Shown here: piece after piece, positions 44,452 to 51,911 of the stretch
Position numbering within the stretch: position 1 is the stretch's first letter
How the letters are laid out: each line of letters starts with the position of its first letter
Assembly (NCBI RefSeq): GCF_000024725.1
Contig: NC_013960.1
Span: 3,706,001-3,770,000, forward strand
DNA length: 64,000 nt
From: Nitrosococcus halophilus Nc 4
Lineage (GTDB): Bacteria > Pseudomonadota > Gammaproteobacteria > Nitrosococcales > Nitrosococcaceae
Direction: 5' to 3'
Notes under the pieces: generated by a model
What the model saw: only the letters and a program-made list of their open reading frames with translations
Told to the model about the DNA's origin: nothing
Database searches by the model: none
Program-made: the position numbers and the translations under genes

Positions 44452-44604
44452 CTATGAAAACCTGCCAAAATTTAATTTTTTCTCATGGTGCTCAAGGAAA
44501 AAGATGAACGCTTCCCTAACCATTGCCGCAAGCGTCCACCCTTGCGATATGGCTTTGAGCCAATTTATGAGTTCTTCAGGATTACAAATGCTTGTGCGCT
44601 TCAT
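44452..44604 (-). CDS. Small hypothetical protein upstream of tnpB
   Basis: A 50-codon frame on the minus strand begins MKRTSICNPEELINWLKAIS and ends in a Phe/Lys-rich tail. It is divergent from tnpB and ends 61 bases after the vapC stop. I do not recognise the family. Size and charge would fit a small DNA-binding or accessory protein, but it may be a chance frame. Confidence 0.35.
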   Translation of the reverse strand: MKRTSICNPEELINWLKAISQGWTLAAMVREAFIFFLEHHEKKLNFGRFS

Positions 44605-44661
44605 TTTGGTTTATGATAGGCGTATAAACTGATTATTTTTGACGGACATTATCTTACCAAC

Positions 44662-45816
44662 ATGCTCCTAGCGCACAAGATTGAGTTAAGGCCCACCGTG
44701 AGCCAGGCCACGTACTTAGATAAGGCGTGCGGGTCTAAGCGCCATTGCTATAATAAATTGCTGGAGCATTTCTCCAAGCCTGAAAATAAATGGAGCAAAT
44801 CGTCTGCCTATCAGCACTATATCCAGGTTATCCGGCCCGAACACCCTTGGTATGAGGAAATTTCAAGCCGAGTGACGCGCAACGCCATTGATGACCTAGA
44901 GCATGCCTTCAAGCACTTTTTTAGTCGGGTGAAGAAGGGAGAGAAGCCCGGTTTTCCTAGTTTCAAGAAAAAGGACGTGAATGATAGTTTTGCCCTACGT
45001 GAGCGGACTAAATTTGAGGTCAGGGGCCGCAAGCTGAGAATCGAAAAGCTGAGCACTCTTATCCCAATGCGCCAGCGGTTGCGCTTTGAGGGAACGCCTA
45101 AGCAAGTGACTATCAGCAAGCGAGCGGGAAAATACTTCGCCTCTATCTTGGTGGACACGGAAGACTACAAAGACTATAGCCAAAACAGAGCGCCTTCTGT
45201 GGGCGTTGATTTCGGTGTTAAATCACTGGCCGTGACCTCGGACGGTCAAGTTTTCCCAGCCAATAACAAATTAAAGAGGAGTCTTAAGAAGCTCAAGCGA
45301 TTGAGTAAAAACCTATCCAGGAAGCAGAAAGGCAGCCACCGTCGAGCGATAGCCAAGCAGCGGTTAGCCAAGCTCCACCACCGGATAGTCCACCAAAGGA
45401 GAGCCGTGCTCCATGAGCTGAGCCATCAGCTGACGGCCAGCTATGAGCGGATTGCCCTAGAAGATCTCAACGTAAAAGGCATGGTTCGAAACCGTAAATT
45501 AGCCCGGTCAATCGCCGATGCAGGATTCGGCATGTTGCGGCGGTTTATCGAATACAAAGCCTACCTTCGCGGCTGTAGGGTTGAACTGGTGGATAGGTTT
45601 TTCCCCTCCAGCAAGATGTGCTCAGGTTGCGGCCAAATTCATGACATCACGCTGGCAGATAGAGCGTTGGCGTGTGATTGCGGATTGACCATAGACCGCG
45701 ATCTCAATGCCGCGATCAATTTAAATCAGTACCGTCGGGACACGCTCAAGCCAGACGTTAAACGCACACCAGAGTCGAGTAAGACCGCTCTAGCGGCGTC
45801 GGTGTTGACGGTGTGA
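44662..45816 (+). CDS. tnpB: TnpB RNA-guided nuclease-type protein (IS200/IS605, OrfB)
   Basis: The 384 residues hold the N-terminal helix-turn-helix (KIELRPTVSQATYLDKACGS) and a RuvC-like domain with all three acidic residues: SVGVDFGVKSLAV, RIALEDLNVKGM and DCGLTIDRDLNAAINLN. A zinc ribbon CSGCG...CDCG lies between the second and third. TnpB proteins are RNA-guided nucleases that use an RNA from the 3' end of the gene. Length and motifs suggest it is intact, although no TnpA is nearby. Confidence 0.93.
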   Translation: MLLAHKIELRPTVSQATYLDKACGSKRHCYNKLLEHFSKPENKWSKSSAYQHYIQVIRPEHPWYEEISSRVTRNAIDDLEHAFKHFFSRVKKGEKPGFPSFKKKDVNDSFALRERTKFEVRGRKLRIEKLSTLIPMRQRLRFEGTPKQVTISKRAGKYFASILVDTEDYKDYSQNRAPSVGVDFGVKSLAVTSDGQVFPANNKLKRSLKKLKRLSKNLSRKQKGSHRRAIAKQRLAKLHHRIVHQRRAVLHELSHQLTASYERIALEDLNVKGMVRNRKLARSIADAGFGMLRRFIEYKAYLRGCRVELVDRFFPSSKMCSGCGQIHDITLADRALACDCGLTIDRDLNAAINLNQYRRDTLKPDVKRTPESSKTALAASVLTV

Positions 45817-45853
45817 ATAAGGCTAGGTTTTCAGCGATTATCCTAGGCTTTTA
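45780..45853 (+). ncRNA. Possible omega-RNA 3' end / IS right end
   Basis: Two hairpins can be seen: CCGC/GCGG just before the tnpB stop, and AAGGCTAGG/CCTAGGCTT just after it. In TnpB systems the guide RNA overlaps the end of tnpB and extends through the right end. The exact RNA limits cannot be set from one copy. Confidence 0.35.
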
Positions 45854-46078
45854 TGAGCGGCTTGCTAAACTCCCCACCACGTATAGGAACCGGATTACCA
45901 GCAACACCCGGTTTGACGGTAACCTGGACCTCAACGCCCTGATCAGCACGGTCACAAGCCGGTCAATTCAATTGCGAAGCCCAGGAAACGGGCAAATGAT
46001 TGCGGCTTGTTTCGGCCATCCACTTGCATTGGACATTGGTAGGAATAATTGCTACCTTAGAGCAAGGAGGAATTCATT

Positions 46079-46357
46079 ATGCCGAATGTTGAAAAACTCA
46101 GTATTGCGCTAACCCCGGAGATGGCGGGGGCCGTTCGTGAGGCGGTGGAAACCGGCGAGTACGCCAGCAGCAGCGAAGTCGTGCGCGAGGCGCTGCGGGA
46201 TTGGAAACGCAAGCGTCTCTTGCAGCATCAGGAAATGGAAGAGATTCGCCGTCTCTGGCAGGAAGGGCTGAGCAGCGGCCCTGGCCGCTTCGAGAGTATC
46301 GAGGCGATCAAAGCCGAGGGGCGCTGCCGGTATGAAAAAGACCAGGAAGCGCAATAA
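46079..46357 (+). CDS. parD: ParD-type antitoxin
   Basis: The 92 residues follow the ParD ribbon-helix-helix pattern (KLSIALTPEMAGAVREAVET, GEYASSSEVVREALRDWKRK) with a C-terminal toxin-binding tail. AGGAGG lies 7 bases before the ATG, a strong ribosome site. It is 21 bases before parE. Confidence 0.9.
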   Translation: MPNVEKLSIALTPEMAGAVREAVETGEYASSSEVVREALRDWKRKRLLQHQEMEEIRRLWQEGLSSGPGRFESIEAIKAEGRCRYEKDQEAQ

Positions 46358-46378
46358 CCCTTTTGTTTCGAGGGACGC

Positions 46379-46666
46379 ATGCCGGTTTTCAAGCGTACGG
46401 CGCAGGCGGAAGAAGACCTCATTGAGGTCTGGATGTATATCGCTCAGGAGAATGTGGCGGCCGCCGAGCGGCTGCTGGATGAGATTGACGCGAAATGCCG
46501 CTTGCTTGCCGAGCATCCTCGCCTGGGTGCGGCCCGTCCCGATATTGCGCCTGAGCTTCGTTACCTGCCCATAAGCAACTACCTGCTCCTTTACCGTGAG
46601 ATTGACCAAGGCATTGAACTGGTTCGTGTCGTTCACGGCGCGCGGCGGCTGGATCAGCTTTTTTAG
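46379..46666 (+). CDS. parE: ParE-type toxin
   Basis: The 95-residue protein matches the RelE/ParE fold (FKRTAQAEEDLIEVWMYIAQ, AEHPRLGAARPDI, LLLYREIDQGIELVRVVHGA). ParE toxins inhibit DNA gyrase and are held in check by ParD. The pair looks complete. Confidence 0.92.
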   Translation: MPVFKRTAQAEEDLIEVWMYIAQENVAAAERLLDEIDAKCRLLAEHPRLGAARPDIAPELRYLPISNYLLLYREIDQGIELVRVVHGARRLDQLF

Positions 46667-46724
46667 GGCTTAGCCCTAAGTACAGGACAATTTCGAGGAT
46701 TGATTTGAATAAACAGATAAATAG

Positions 46725-46819
46725 GGAGTGAATTGAGGGGTTGCAGGAGATAGCATGGAGGTTTGTCGCCAAACAAGCCTTTGTACGAGACTCTGCCATG
46801 GAGCACATCAATTCACTCC
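46725..46819. repeat. Inverted repeat unit, 12-bp arms
   Basis: GGAGTGAATTGA at 46725-46736 and TCAATTCACTCC at 46808-46819 are exact reverse complements about 70 bases apart. The interval holds a short open stretch (MEVCRQTSLCTRL) with no known match. It may be a decayed small element. Confidence 0.45.
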
Positions 46820-46830
46820 ACCGAGAACTT

Positions 46831-46937
46831 ATACTAATCCCAAAAATTAACGCTCTTCTCTATTCCTTCTCCCCTGGAGGGAGAAGGTTAGGATGAGGGG
46901 GTCAATAAAAAATGTTATTAATTGGGATGGGTATTAG
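46831..46937 (+). mobile_element. MITE-like element, family 1, copy 3 (both ends present)
   Basis: The left end ATACTAATCCCAA and the complement of the right end, ATACCCATCCCAA, agree in 11 of 13 positions. The core GGAGAAGGTTAGGATGAGGG is shared with the copies at 39264 and 43613. It has no coding capacity. Confidence 0.7.
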
Positions 46938-46965
46938 ACCACATCTCTGGTTAGAGCCAGGGTTT

Positions 46966-46996
46966 CGACGGATGCGCTGCGCTTATCCGCCCTACG
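46966..46996. repeat. Palindromic intergenic repeat (GGCGGAT type), copy 2
   Basis: ACGGATGCGCTGCGCTTATC followed by CGCCCTAC is the complement of the unit at 35478-35508. It forms a hairpin. Confidence 0.6.
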
Positions 46997-47011
46997 TTCA
47001 ATGCACAACGT

Positions 47012-47075
47012 GTAGGGGCGGCTTTTAGCCGCCAAAAACGTCCGGGAGCAAATCGCGGCTAAAGCCGCCCCTACC
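47012..47075. repeat. Inverted repeat of GTAGGGGCGGCTTTAGCCGC type
   Basis: GTAGGGGCGGCTTTTAGCCG and CGGCTAAAGCCGCCCCTAC are nearly exact reverse complements about 20 bases apart. This long hairpin unit is a common bacterial intergenic repeat. It could also end transcripts arriving from either side. Confidence 0.6.
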
Positions 47076-47132
47076 CTAATTTTCAATAGCCTTGAACAAC
47101 CCCGGGACCCAGGGAGAAAGCAAACTGAAAGA

Positions 47133-48095
47133 TCAATCCCCAGAGTTTACCGCAGACCTGGCCTCTGGGTTCCGCTGTCCAGGAGACTCCTGCTTCAAAT
47201 TCTGCAAGGCTTCCCGATTCATCTGGATGCCTTCGGCATTTCGAATCTGGTTAAGATGGGTTTGCACCACCTTATTCAGATAGGTTTCTTTTGCTTCCTG
47301 AACCAGTTTTTCCTTAACCTGATCAAAGGGCTGCACCTGGGCAGGTTGCCGCTCCTCTAGGCGGATGATATGAAATCCAAACCGGCTTTTTACCACCGGG
47401 CTAATGTTCCCTGGCTGTTTCAGGGCAAAGGCGGCTTCTTCAAAGGGTTTGACGGTTTTGCCCCTGGCAATAAATCCCAGATCCCCTTGGTTTCGTTCCA
47501 CGGAAGGATCTTCCGAGTACTCAACCGCCAGTTCTGCAAAGGGCTTTTCTTCTGCAAGAGCCAGTTTGCGCACTTTTTCTGCCAACTGTCTGGCTTCTTC
47601 CTCGGAACGCTCTTCGGCTTTGATGAGGATATGGGAGACCTTGACCTGTTCCGGCAATTGATACTGCTCTTGATTGGCTTGATAACGTTCCCGAGCCAGA
47701 GCTTCAAAGTCTGGACTGGCCGCCAAAGCCTGCTCCCGCAGATGTTTAAGACGCGCCTTCCCTAGCTTTTCTTCCACTGCCAGCGCTATCTGTTGTCGCA
47801 ACAAGGGATCTTTGTCCAAACCCAGTTCTCGGGTCTCTTGGGCCAGCACCCGATAAACGAAGAGTTTGTCCAGCAATTGGTGGATGCGCTTGCCGCTGGC
47901 AAGGATACCAGCATGGTGCTGTGCGGGTATCTCGGCCAATTCCGCATCAAAATCTGCCTGGGTAACGGTGATCTCCCCCTGCTGAATCAGCACTTTCTCC
48001 CCCGAATTAGCGGCTGCTCCTGGAGCGGCTACTGCTAGTAGCCCCAGGAACAAAGTTAACTCTAAAAACCTTGAACCTAGTAAAAAATAGCGCAT
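47133..48095 (-). CDS. Periplasmic parvulin-type peptidyl-prolyl isomerase
   Basis: The 320-residue protein has a signal peptide (LELTLFLGLLAVAAPGAAAN). A SurA/PrsA-type chaperone helix region follows, with a parvulin domain at about 160-255: VKVSHILIKAEERSEEEARQ, EYSEDPSVERNQGDLGFIARG and FGFHIIRLEE. A C-terminal helix completes it. It would assist folding of exported proteins. The ATG at 48095 has GGTGGA upstream and puts the signal peptide at the start. The gene stands alone. Confidence 0.9.
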   Translation of the reverse strand: MRYFLLGSRFLELTLFLGLLAVAAPGAAANSGEKVLIQQGEITVTQADFDAELAEIPAQHHAGILASGKRIHQLLDKLFVYRVLAQETRELGLDKDPLLRQQIALAVEEKLGKARLKHLREQALAASPDFEALARERYQANQEQYQLPEQVKVSHILIKAEERSEEEARQLAEKVRKLALAEEKPFAELAVEYSEDPSVERNQGDLGFIARGKTVKPFEEAAFALKQPGNISPVVKSRFGFHIIRLEERQPAQVQPFDQVKEKLVQEAKETYLNKVVQTHLNQIRNAEGIQMNREALQNLKQESPGQRNPEARSAVNSGD

Positions 48096-48408
48096 AAGCT
48101 TCCACCATTGAGTTATTTTATATCTTCGTATCAATTAATTCCTGGCTCCGGCATGGAGAAAGGCCAGAAATCCGTGCTAGTGGGGTAAGTCACCGTCAAA
48201 TCTATTAAATTTAGTTGCTTATTGCTACTTATTTTACCTTCGAGCTTGCTGCTCTTAAAAGGCGGGAATAGTAATACCAATTTCATGTAATTTTGCATTC
48301 TATAGATTCAGTCTAAACAATTACTTGAAGCCTCAATAAATTGCATTCTTTAACTAAATTGGTATAAGACGATACCATTAATCGTACGAACATATCCATG
48401 CTAAAACC

Positions 48409-48436
48409 AAAAAAAACTGCCCCTTAGAGGGGACAG
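48409..48436 (-). terminator. Rho-independent terminator
   Basis: On the minus strand CTGTCCCCT and AGGGGCAG form a stem with a tiny loop, followed by eight T. It lies well downstream of the 48733 gene and may end its read-through transcript before the isomerase gene. Confidence 0.6.
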
Positions 48437-48538
48437 GTTTCAAATAAAACGGGGCGGGGATAAAATTTTCCTAAAACTTTTCTGATCAATACTTCGGAAC
48501 TTCGGACAGTTTTTATTCAAAATGCTCAGTGAGCTACC

Positions 48539-48660
48539 CGACTTTCCGACCCCCCTCCGTAACTTACGGAAAATACTAAATTAAAATTCTTGCCAGTTTA
48601 AAGCCAGGATTCAAAAAGACCGAAAAATGAGTAACTTAAAAATAGGGGGTCGGAAAGTCG
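48539..48660. mobile_element. 122-bp MITE with 16-bp perfect TIRs and 8-bp target duplication
   Basis: CGACTTTCCGACCCCC (48539-48554) and GGGGGTCGGAAAGTCG (48645-48660) are exact reverse complements. GAGCTACC flanks the element on both sides, at 48531-48538 and 48661-48668. The interior is A/T-rich, non-coding and has a small CCGTAA/TTACGG hairpin. Eight-base duplications fit several DDE transposase families such as ISL3 or IS66 and would need a helper transposase elsewhere. Confidence 0.85.
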
Positions 48661-48687
48661 GAGCTACCATTCCGAGACGAATAAAAT

Positions 48688-48713
48688 GCAAGTTAGGAGT
48701 ACTCCTAACTTGC
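48688..48713. terminator. 26-bp perfect palindrome, probable bidirectional terminator
   Basis: GCAAGTTAGGAGT is followed directly by its reverse complement. A/T runs lie on both sides (AAAAT and GTTTTA). It is 20 bases after the stop of the minus-strand gene at 48733, where a terminator is expected. Confidence 0.6.
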
Positions 48714-48732
48714 GTTTTATGCTGATTATATA

Positions 48733-49347
48733 TTACGGCCGTACAAAAAATGCACAGTCAGTATCATCCGGGCACGTATCTTGGGCTGTTCTCATATCGA
48801 AATGCCGGATATTAAGCCAATAGGTCTGGTCAGGATCCAAGGTACAAAACCGCGGATCCTCCGAACGGTTCCCAGTAAAGTCCACTAGGATTCGACCATT
48901 CAAGGCCTCTTTAGAACAGCCGGGTGTAACATCAAAATTTCCTGGGCAGCTGCTGACCACGACTAATTTGAGGGGGCTAGCGCCCTTGGTGCTTTCCGCA
49001 AACTGTAATTGTCTCATATCAAATCCAACACTCTGCCGGTTAAAGAACAAAGCGACGGCTTCATTCTGCCTGATCGTGTAAGGGGTTATAACAGTAGGTA
49101 GAGCTTCCTCCATCACCGTCAACCCATTCGGGAGAGGGCAGCCATCCCCGATGGGAGGAGGATCTATAGGGTCTTCTGACTGAGGTGGGGGGGGAGGAGG
49201 ATTCCCTGGAGGAGGTGCAGTGTCGTCCGCTATGATTTCAATTTTACTGAAATCTGTAAGCGGCTTACCATCTACAAATATCATAACTCCACTGCTGTTT
49301 TGGGCCGTTATCAAGGCCGCTAAAGCTAAAAAATATCGACTTCTCAT
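48733..49347 (-). CDS. Secreted protein of unknown function with proline-rich linker
   Basis: The 204-residue protein has a short N-terminal hydrophobic segment (RYFLALAALITAQNSSGV), possibly a signal peptide. A linker with PPPGNPPPPPP at about 46-56 follows. The C-terminal domain of about 130 residues has paired cysteines (SSCPGNFDVTPGC, FCTLDP, TCPDDTDC) and beta-rich character. I do not recognise the family. It lies 296 bases from the secreted protein at 49644 on the same strand, separated by a terminator. Confidence 0.65.
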   Translation of the reverse strand: MRSRYFLALAALITAQNSSGVMIFVDGKPLTDFSKIEIIADDTAPPPGNPPPPPPQSEDPIDPPPIGDGCPLPNGLTVMEEALPTVITPYTIRQNEAVALFFNRQSVGFDMRQLQFAESTKGASPLKLVVVSSCPGNFDVTPGCSKEALNGRILVDFTGNRSEDPRFCTLDPDQTYWLNIRHFDMRTAQDTCPDDTDCAFFVRP

Positions 49348-49643
49348 CTAATTCTCTCCATGCTAAGAGAAATACTTTACTAATCCAATTAAATATAATA
49401 GGAGAAACTTCCTCTAAGGAAGAAATATCTCACCTTTTAGCTTTAAACCTAATATCCAAATTGAGGCATTAGGCCGGGAAGTTGCCTCACATAAACCACG
49501 TTATCGGCCATAGTAGTGCTAGCTTTTGGGCACAAATCGATAACACCATCCCAATTTATCAAACTAGCCCAAAAAAAGAGCGGACGCCCCCACCAGGCCG
49601 TCCGCTCATCGATTAAAACAGAAATGGAAAGCGGTAATCTAAG
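49348..49643. other. Intergenic region holding a terminator
   Basis: No gene is seen. The right end holds the terminator of the gene at 49644. The left 60 bases before the 48733 gene are A/T-rich and may contain its promoter. Confidence 0.6.
49571..49607 (-). terminator. Strong rho-independent terminator
   Basis: On the minus strand GAGCGGACG and CGTCCGCTC form a perfect 9-bp stem around an 11-base loop, followed by seven T. It is 37 bases after the stop of the gene at 49644. Confidence 0.9.
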
Positions 49644-51062
49644 TTACTGAGTTTGAACTCCCGAAATTTGCCGACTAAAGGCATGCTCAAATAATCCGCC
49701 GTAGTTAGTGAGTACCTCATTACTAACGCCATTCACATATTCTTGGACTGCAAAGCCAATGACGGGCAAACCGATAAACACATTACCCTCTTCGCTTACC
49801 AACTGATGGTCTGGATCGGTAAACGTGAGCCGCATCCAGCCGTCATTACCCACCGATGAGGTATCGACATTTAAACCCAGTTCAGAACCCAACACATCCT
49901 TATCGTTAAAGCTAATGACATTGGTCTCCCAGCACAATGCATTTCCTCCGGGCGGCTGCGGCGAGAAGTCTAACCCCCCTGTCTGGGGTCTCTCCTCCCG
50001 GTTCCAAATGGCAAGTCCCACTGGCTCACAGGCTCCTCCCTCCATGAAGTTTTCAGTAAATGGAGGAGTAGGTGCTGGTGCTGAACCAGTATCCAGGTCT
50101 TTAACAGAGATATGGAACCGCTTGGTGGGGAAAGTAATGACCCAATCGGTTGCCGCATTTATATCCGGATCGGTCACAAAGTGGTTCATGACAGAATTGT
50201 GCATCAGCACCGAACTAGCAGAATCTAACCCTCTTGACCAGAGCGAATTGACTACCGCGGGGGTACCCTGCTGGGATATAAATACATCGCTCAATGTATC
50301 CGCATCTTCAAGAGAGGGGATTAATGTACCCGGATCGGTATGGAAAGGAACGATAAAGAAATTATCCAATGCAGTAGCCTGGTAGCTGTAGGCAGCACCT
50401 TGCGCCACATTGATGATAAGACCATGGCCAAATAGCCCCCCAGGGCTCGAAACGATATTAGTACTAGGATTTGTTGCCCACACACCACCCGACCAGGCCT
50501 GCTCAAGCACAGAACAATCTGCCGGCACATCGCTCACATGAGTTGCTGCGGTAGCTGGATTAAAAGCGGTGGGATCGCCAGGATTTGTGTCTGTAACCAC
50601 CCCCATTTCAATAATTTCCAGATGTCCCTCTCGGGTCCGGTTCAGGGAAGTATCCTCTCCATCGGCTTGGTTTCCCACATATGTGAAGTTCCGGAAATCC
50701 TCTCCATCTTCCGAAATTGTAGGCACGGTACAGGAGTTATCGTTTGTTATCAGCCTGGCACCTGCGTCGGTACGGACCACCGCACCTGTCCACACATCAA
50801 AAGGGGAAAGGTAAAGGTTAAAATCCAGAACCTCCCTAGTATTCTTACCCTCCAAAAAGCGCACTTTAACGGCCTTGACCTCATCCCTAGTGTTCACCAA
50901 TGATATCAAGGTATTTTGGCCGTTTCTCACTGTATAGTAGGGATAGAGCAGCACTTCCCCTAACCCATCAGGATTCACATTTACTGCATGGGCAGTATTC
51001 AGTACGCCGGCAGAACCAGCGAGTGCCAGCGAAACGGCCGTGGCCAATTTCGTTTTTTTCAT
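49644..51062 (-). CDS. Exported protein of unknown function (NPDGLGEVLLYPYY type)
   Basis: The 472-residue protein starts MKKTKLATAVSLALAGSAGV with a clear signal peptide ending NTAHA. The mature part opens VNVNPDGLGEVLLYPYYTVR. The rest is beta-rich and acidic, with few cysteines. I recall similar openings in uncharacterised exported proteins of gammaproteobacteria but know no function. The ATG at 51062 has AGGAGAA 5 bases upstream; the frame continues 9 codons further without a ribosome site. It has its own strong terminator. Confidence 0.75.
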   Translation of the reverse strand: MKKTKLATAVSLALAGSAGVLNTAHAVNVNPDGLGEVLLYPYYTVRNGQNTLISLVNTRDEVKAVKVRFLEGKNTREVLDFNLYLSPFDVWTGAVVRTDAGARLITNDNSCTVPTISEDGEDFRNFTYVGNQADGEDTSLNRTREGHLEIIEMGVVTDTNPGDPTAFNPATAATHVSDVPADCSVLEQAWSGGVWATNPSTNIVSSPGGLFGHGLIINVAQGAAYSYQATALDNFFIVPFHTDPGTLIPSLEDADTLSDVFISQQGTPAVVNSLWSRGLDSASSVLMHNSVMNHFVTDPDINAATDWVITFPTKRFHISVKDLDTGSAPAPTPPFTENFMEGGACEPVGLAIWNREERPQTGGLDFSPQPPGGNALCWETNVISFNDKDVLGSELGLNVDTSSVGNDGWMRLTFTDPDHQLVSEEGNVFIGLPVIGFAVQEYVNGVSNEVLTNYGGLFEHAFSRQISGVQTQ

Positions 51063-51204
51063 CACATTCTCCTTTTCTTTGAGTGTCACGAACCACCGAA
51101 CAGGACCTAAACGGAACTTAAGAAGTTAGCTTAATAATTCGCCTAAGGCAATTGATTCTTTAATAATCTCTCCCTATAAAATCAATAAGACCCCATAAAT
51201 TCAC

Positions 51205-51642
51205 TTAATCTTTTGGAAGAAACCACCACTCCCCCTCTACCTGGGTCCACTTTTCCTTAACGGGGCTTTCCCCTTCGTAACTCTCCACCCTTGGACCTAC
51301 ATAGCGATAGCGGATGTTGACGGTCACCTTGCATGCTTTATCGGCACAGGAAACATTCTTCAAAGTAGCCTCTTTCCACTGAACCGCTTTACCGATACGA
51401 GCCCGGTAAAGCTCAAAAGAGTTCACAGCGCGATAGCCAGGACTCAAGTACTCATAGGCCCGATTGAAATCTCCCTGGATTAGGGCTTGCCACCGCTCTA
51501 GGGCCCGGCGCCCCACCTCCTCTTCGGGAGGAGGAGAACTACAACCACTTAATCCAAACAATAGCCCGATAATTGGCACAACCAAAAGAATTCTTGAATA
51601 CGTTGGAAGAAACGTATCAGCGAAAAATAATAGACTCTGCAA
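51205..51642 (-). CDS. Putative lipoprotein of unknown function
   Basis: The 145 residues show a hydrophobic signal ending in the lipobox GLSGC. An acidic SSPPPEEE linker follows, then a domain of about 100 residues with WQALIQGDFNRAYEYLSPGY. That is the pattern of NTF2-like or DUF4878-type small domains, and two cysteines (SCADKAC) are present. It would be anchored in the outer membrane. It lies downstream of gspD, separated by a hairpin region, so a secretion role is possible but unproven. Confidence 0.7.
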   Translation of the reverse strand: MQSLLFFADTFLPTYSRILLVVPIIGLLFGLSGCSSPPPEEEVGRRALERWQALIQGDFNRAYEYLSPGYRAVNSFELYRARIGKAVQWKEATLKNVSCADKACKVTVNIRYRYVGPRVESYEGESPVKEKWTQVEGEWWFLPKD

Positions 51643-51803
51643 GGATAAGAAGCCTCCCTATTATTTTAAGTCTTCTGTTTTTCAATTTCCTAACTTAGCG
51701 CTGATTTAAATACAAAGAGTTAGAAGTTACTTTTTATCCTAAAAGCTAACTTTATTTAGCAGAGAATAACTCCGCTAGCAAGCAACTTCAATACTCAATT
51801 GTA

Positions 51804-51836
51804 TGTCTTTTTTGTCAAAATGAAACAAAAAAGACA
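51804..51836. repeat. Perfect 12-bp inverted repeat
   Basis: TGTCTTTTTTGT and ACAAAAAAGACA are separated by 9 bases, in the 270-base gap between gspD and the lipoprotein gene. It could be an operator for the lipoprotein gene or a weak terminator for gspD. Confidence 0.5.
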
Positions 51837-51911
51837 ATATGTTGCATGAAAGCAACAAAATCACCCAATTTATTAATTTTTATGCATATTTCATGCCGAC
51901 TATATTTCTCA

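Larger units (their letters stand above)
44640..45853 (+). mobile_element. IS200/IS605-type element carrying only tnpB
   Basis: A full tnpB frame is flanked on the right by an imperfect palindrome (AAGGCTAGG at 45819-45827 and CCTAGGCTT at 45842-45850), as expected for an IS605-family right end. No tnpA (Y1 transposase) is present. The left boundary is not clear and is set just before tnpB. It sits between vapBC and parDE. Confidence 0.6.
46667..47132. other. Repeat-rich intergenic region
   Basis: No gene is seen. In order it holds a 12-bp inverted repeat unit (46725-46819), a MITE-like element (46831-46937), a palindromic GGCGGAT-type unit (46966-46996) and a 20-bp inverted repeat (47012-47075). 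It marks the end of the accessory island and the start of the next ordinary gene. Confidence 0.7.
48096..48732. other. Intergenic region with a terminator, a MITE and a palindrome
   Basis: No gene is seen in these 637 bases. The right part holds a terminator-like hairpin (48409-48436), a 122-bp MITE with target duplication (48531-48668) and a 26-bp palindrome (48688-48713). The left 250 bases are A/T-rich and include the near repeat TTGCATTCTATAGATTC and TTGCATTCTTTAAC. Confidence 0.7.

Noticed and set aside
45813-46112. 99-residue plus-strand frame after tnpB
   Set aside because: It overlaps the tnpB stop, the IS right end and the parD start, and has no recognisable domain.
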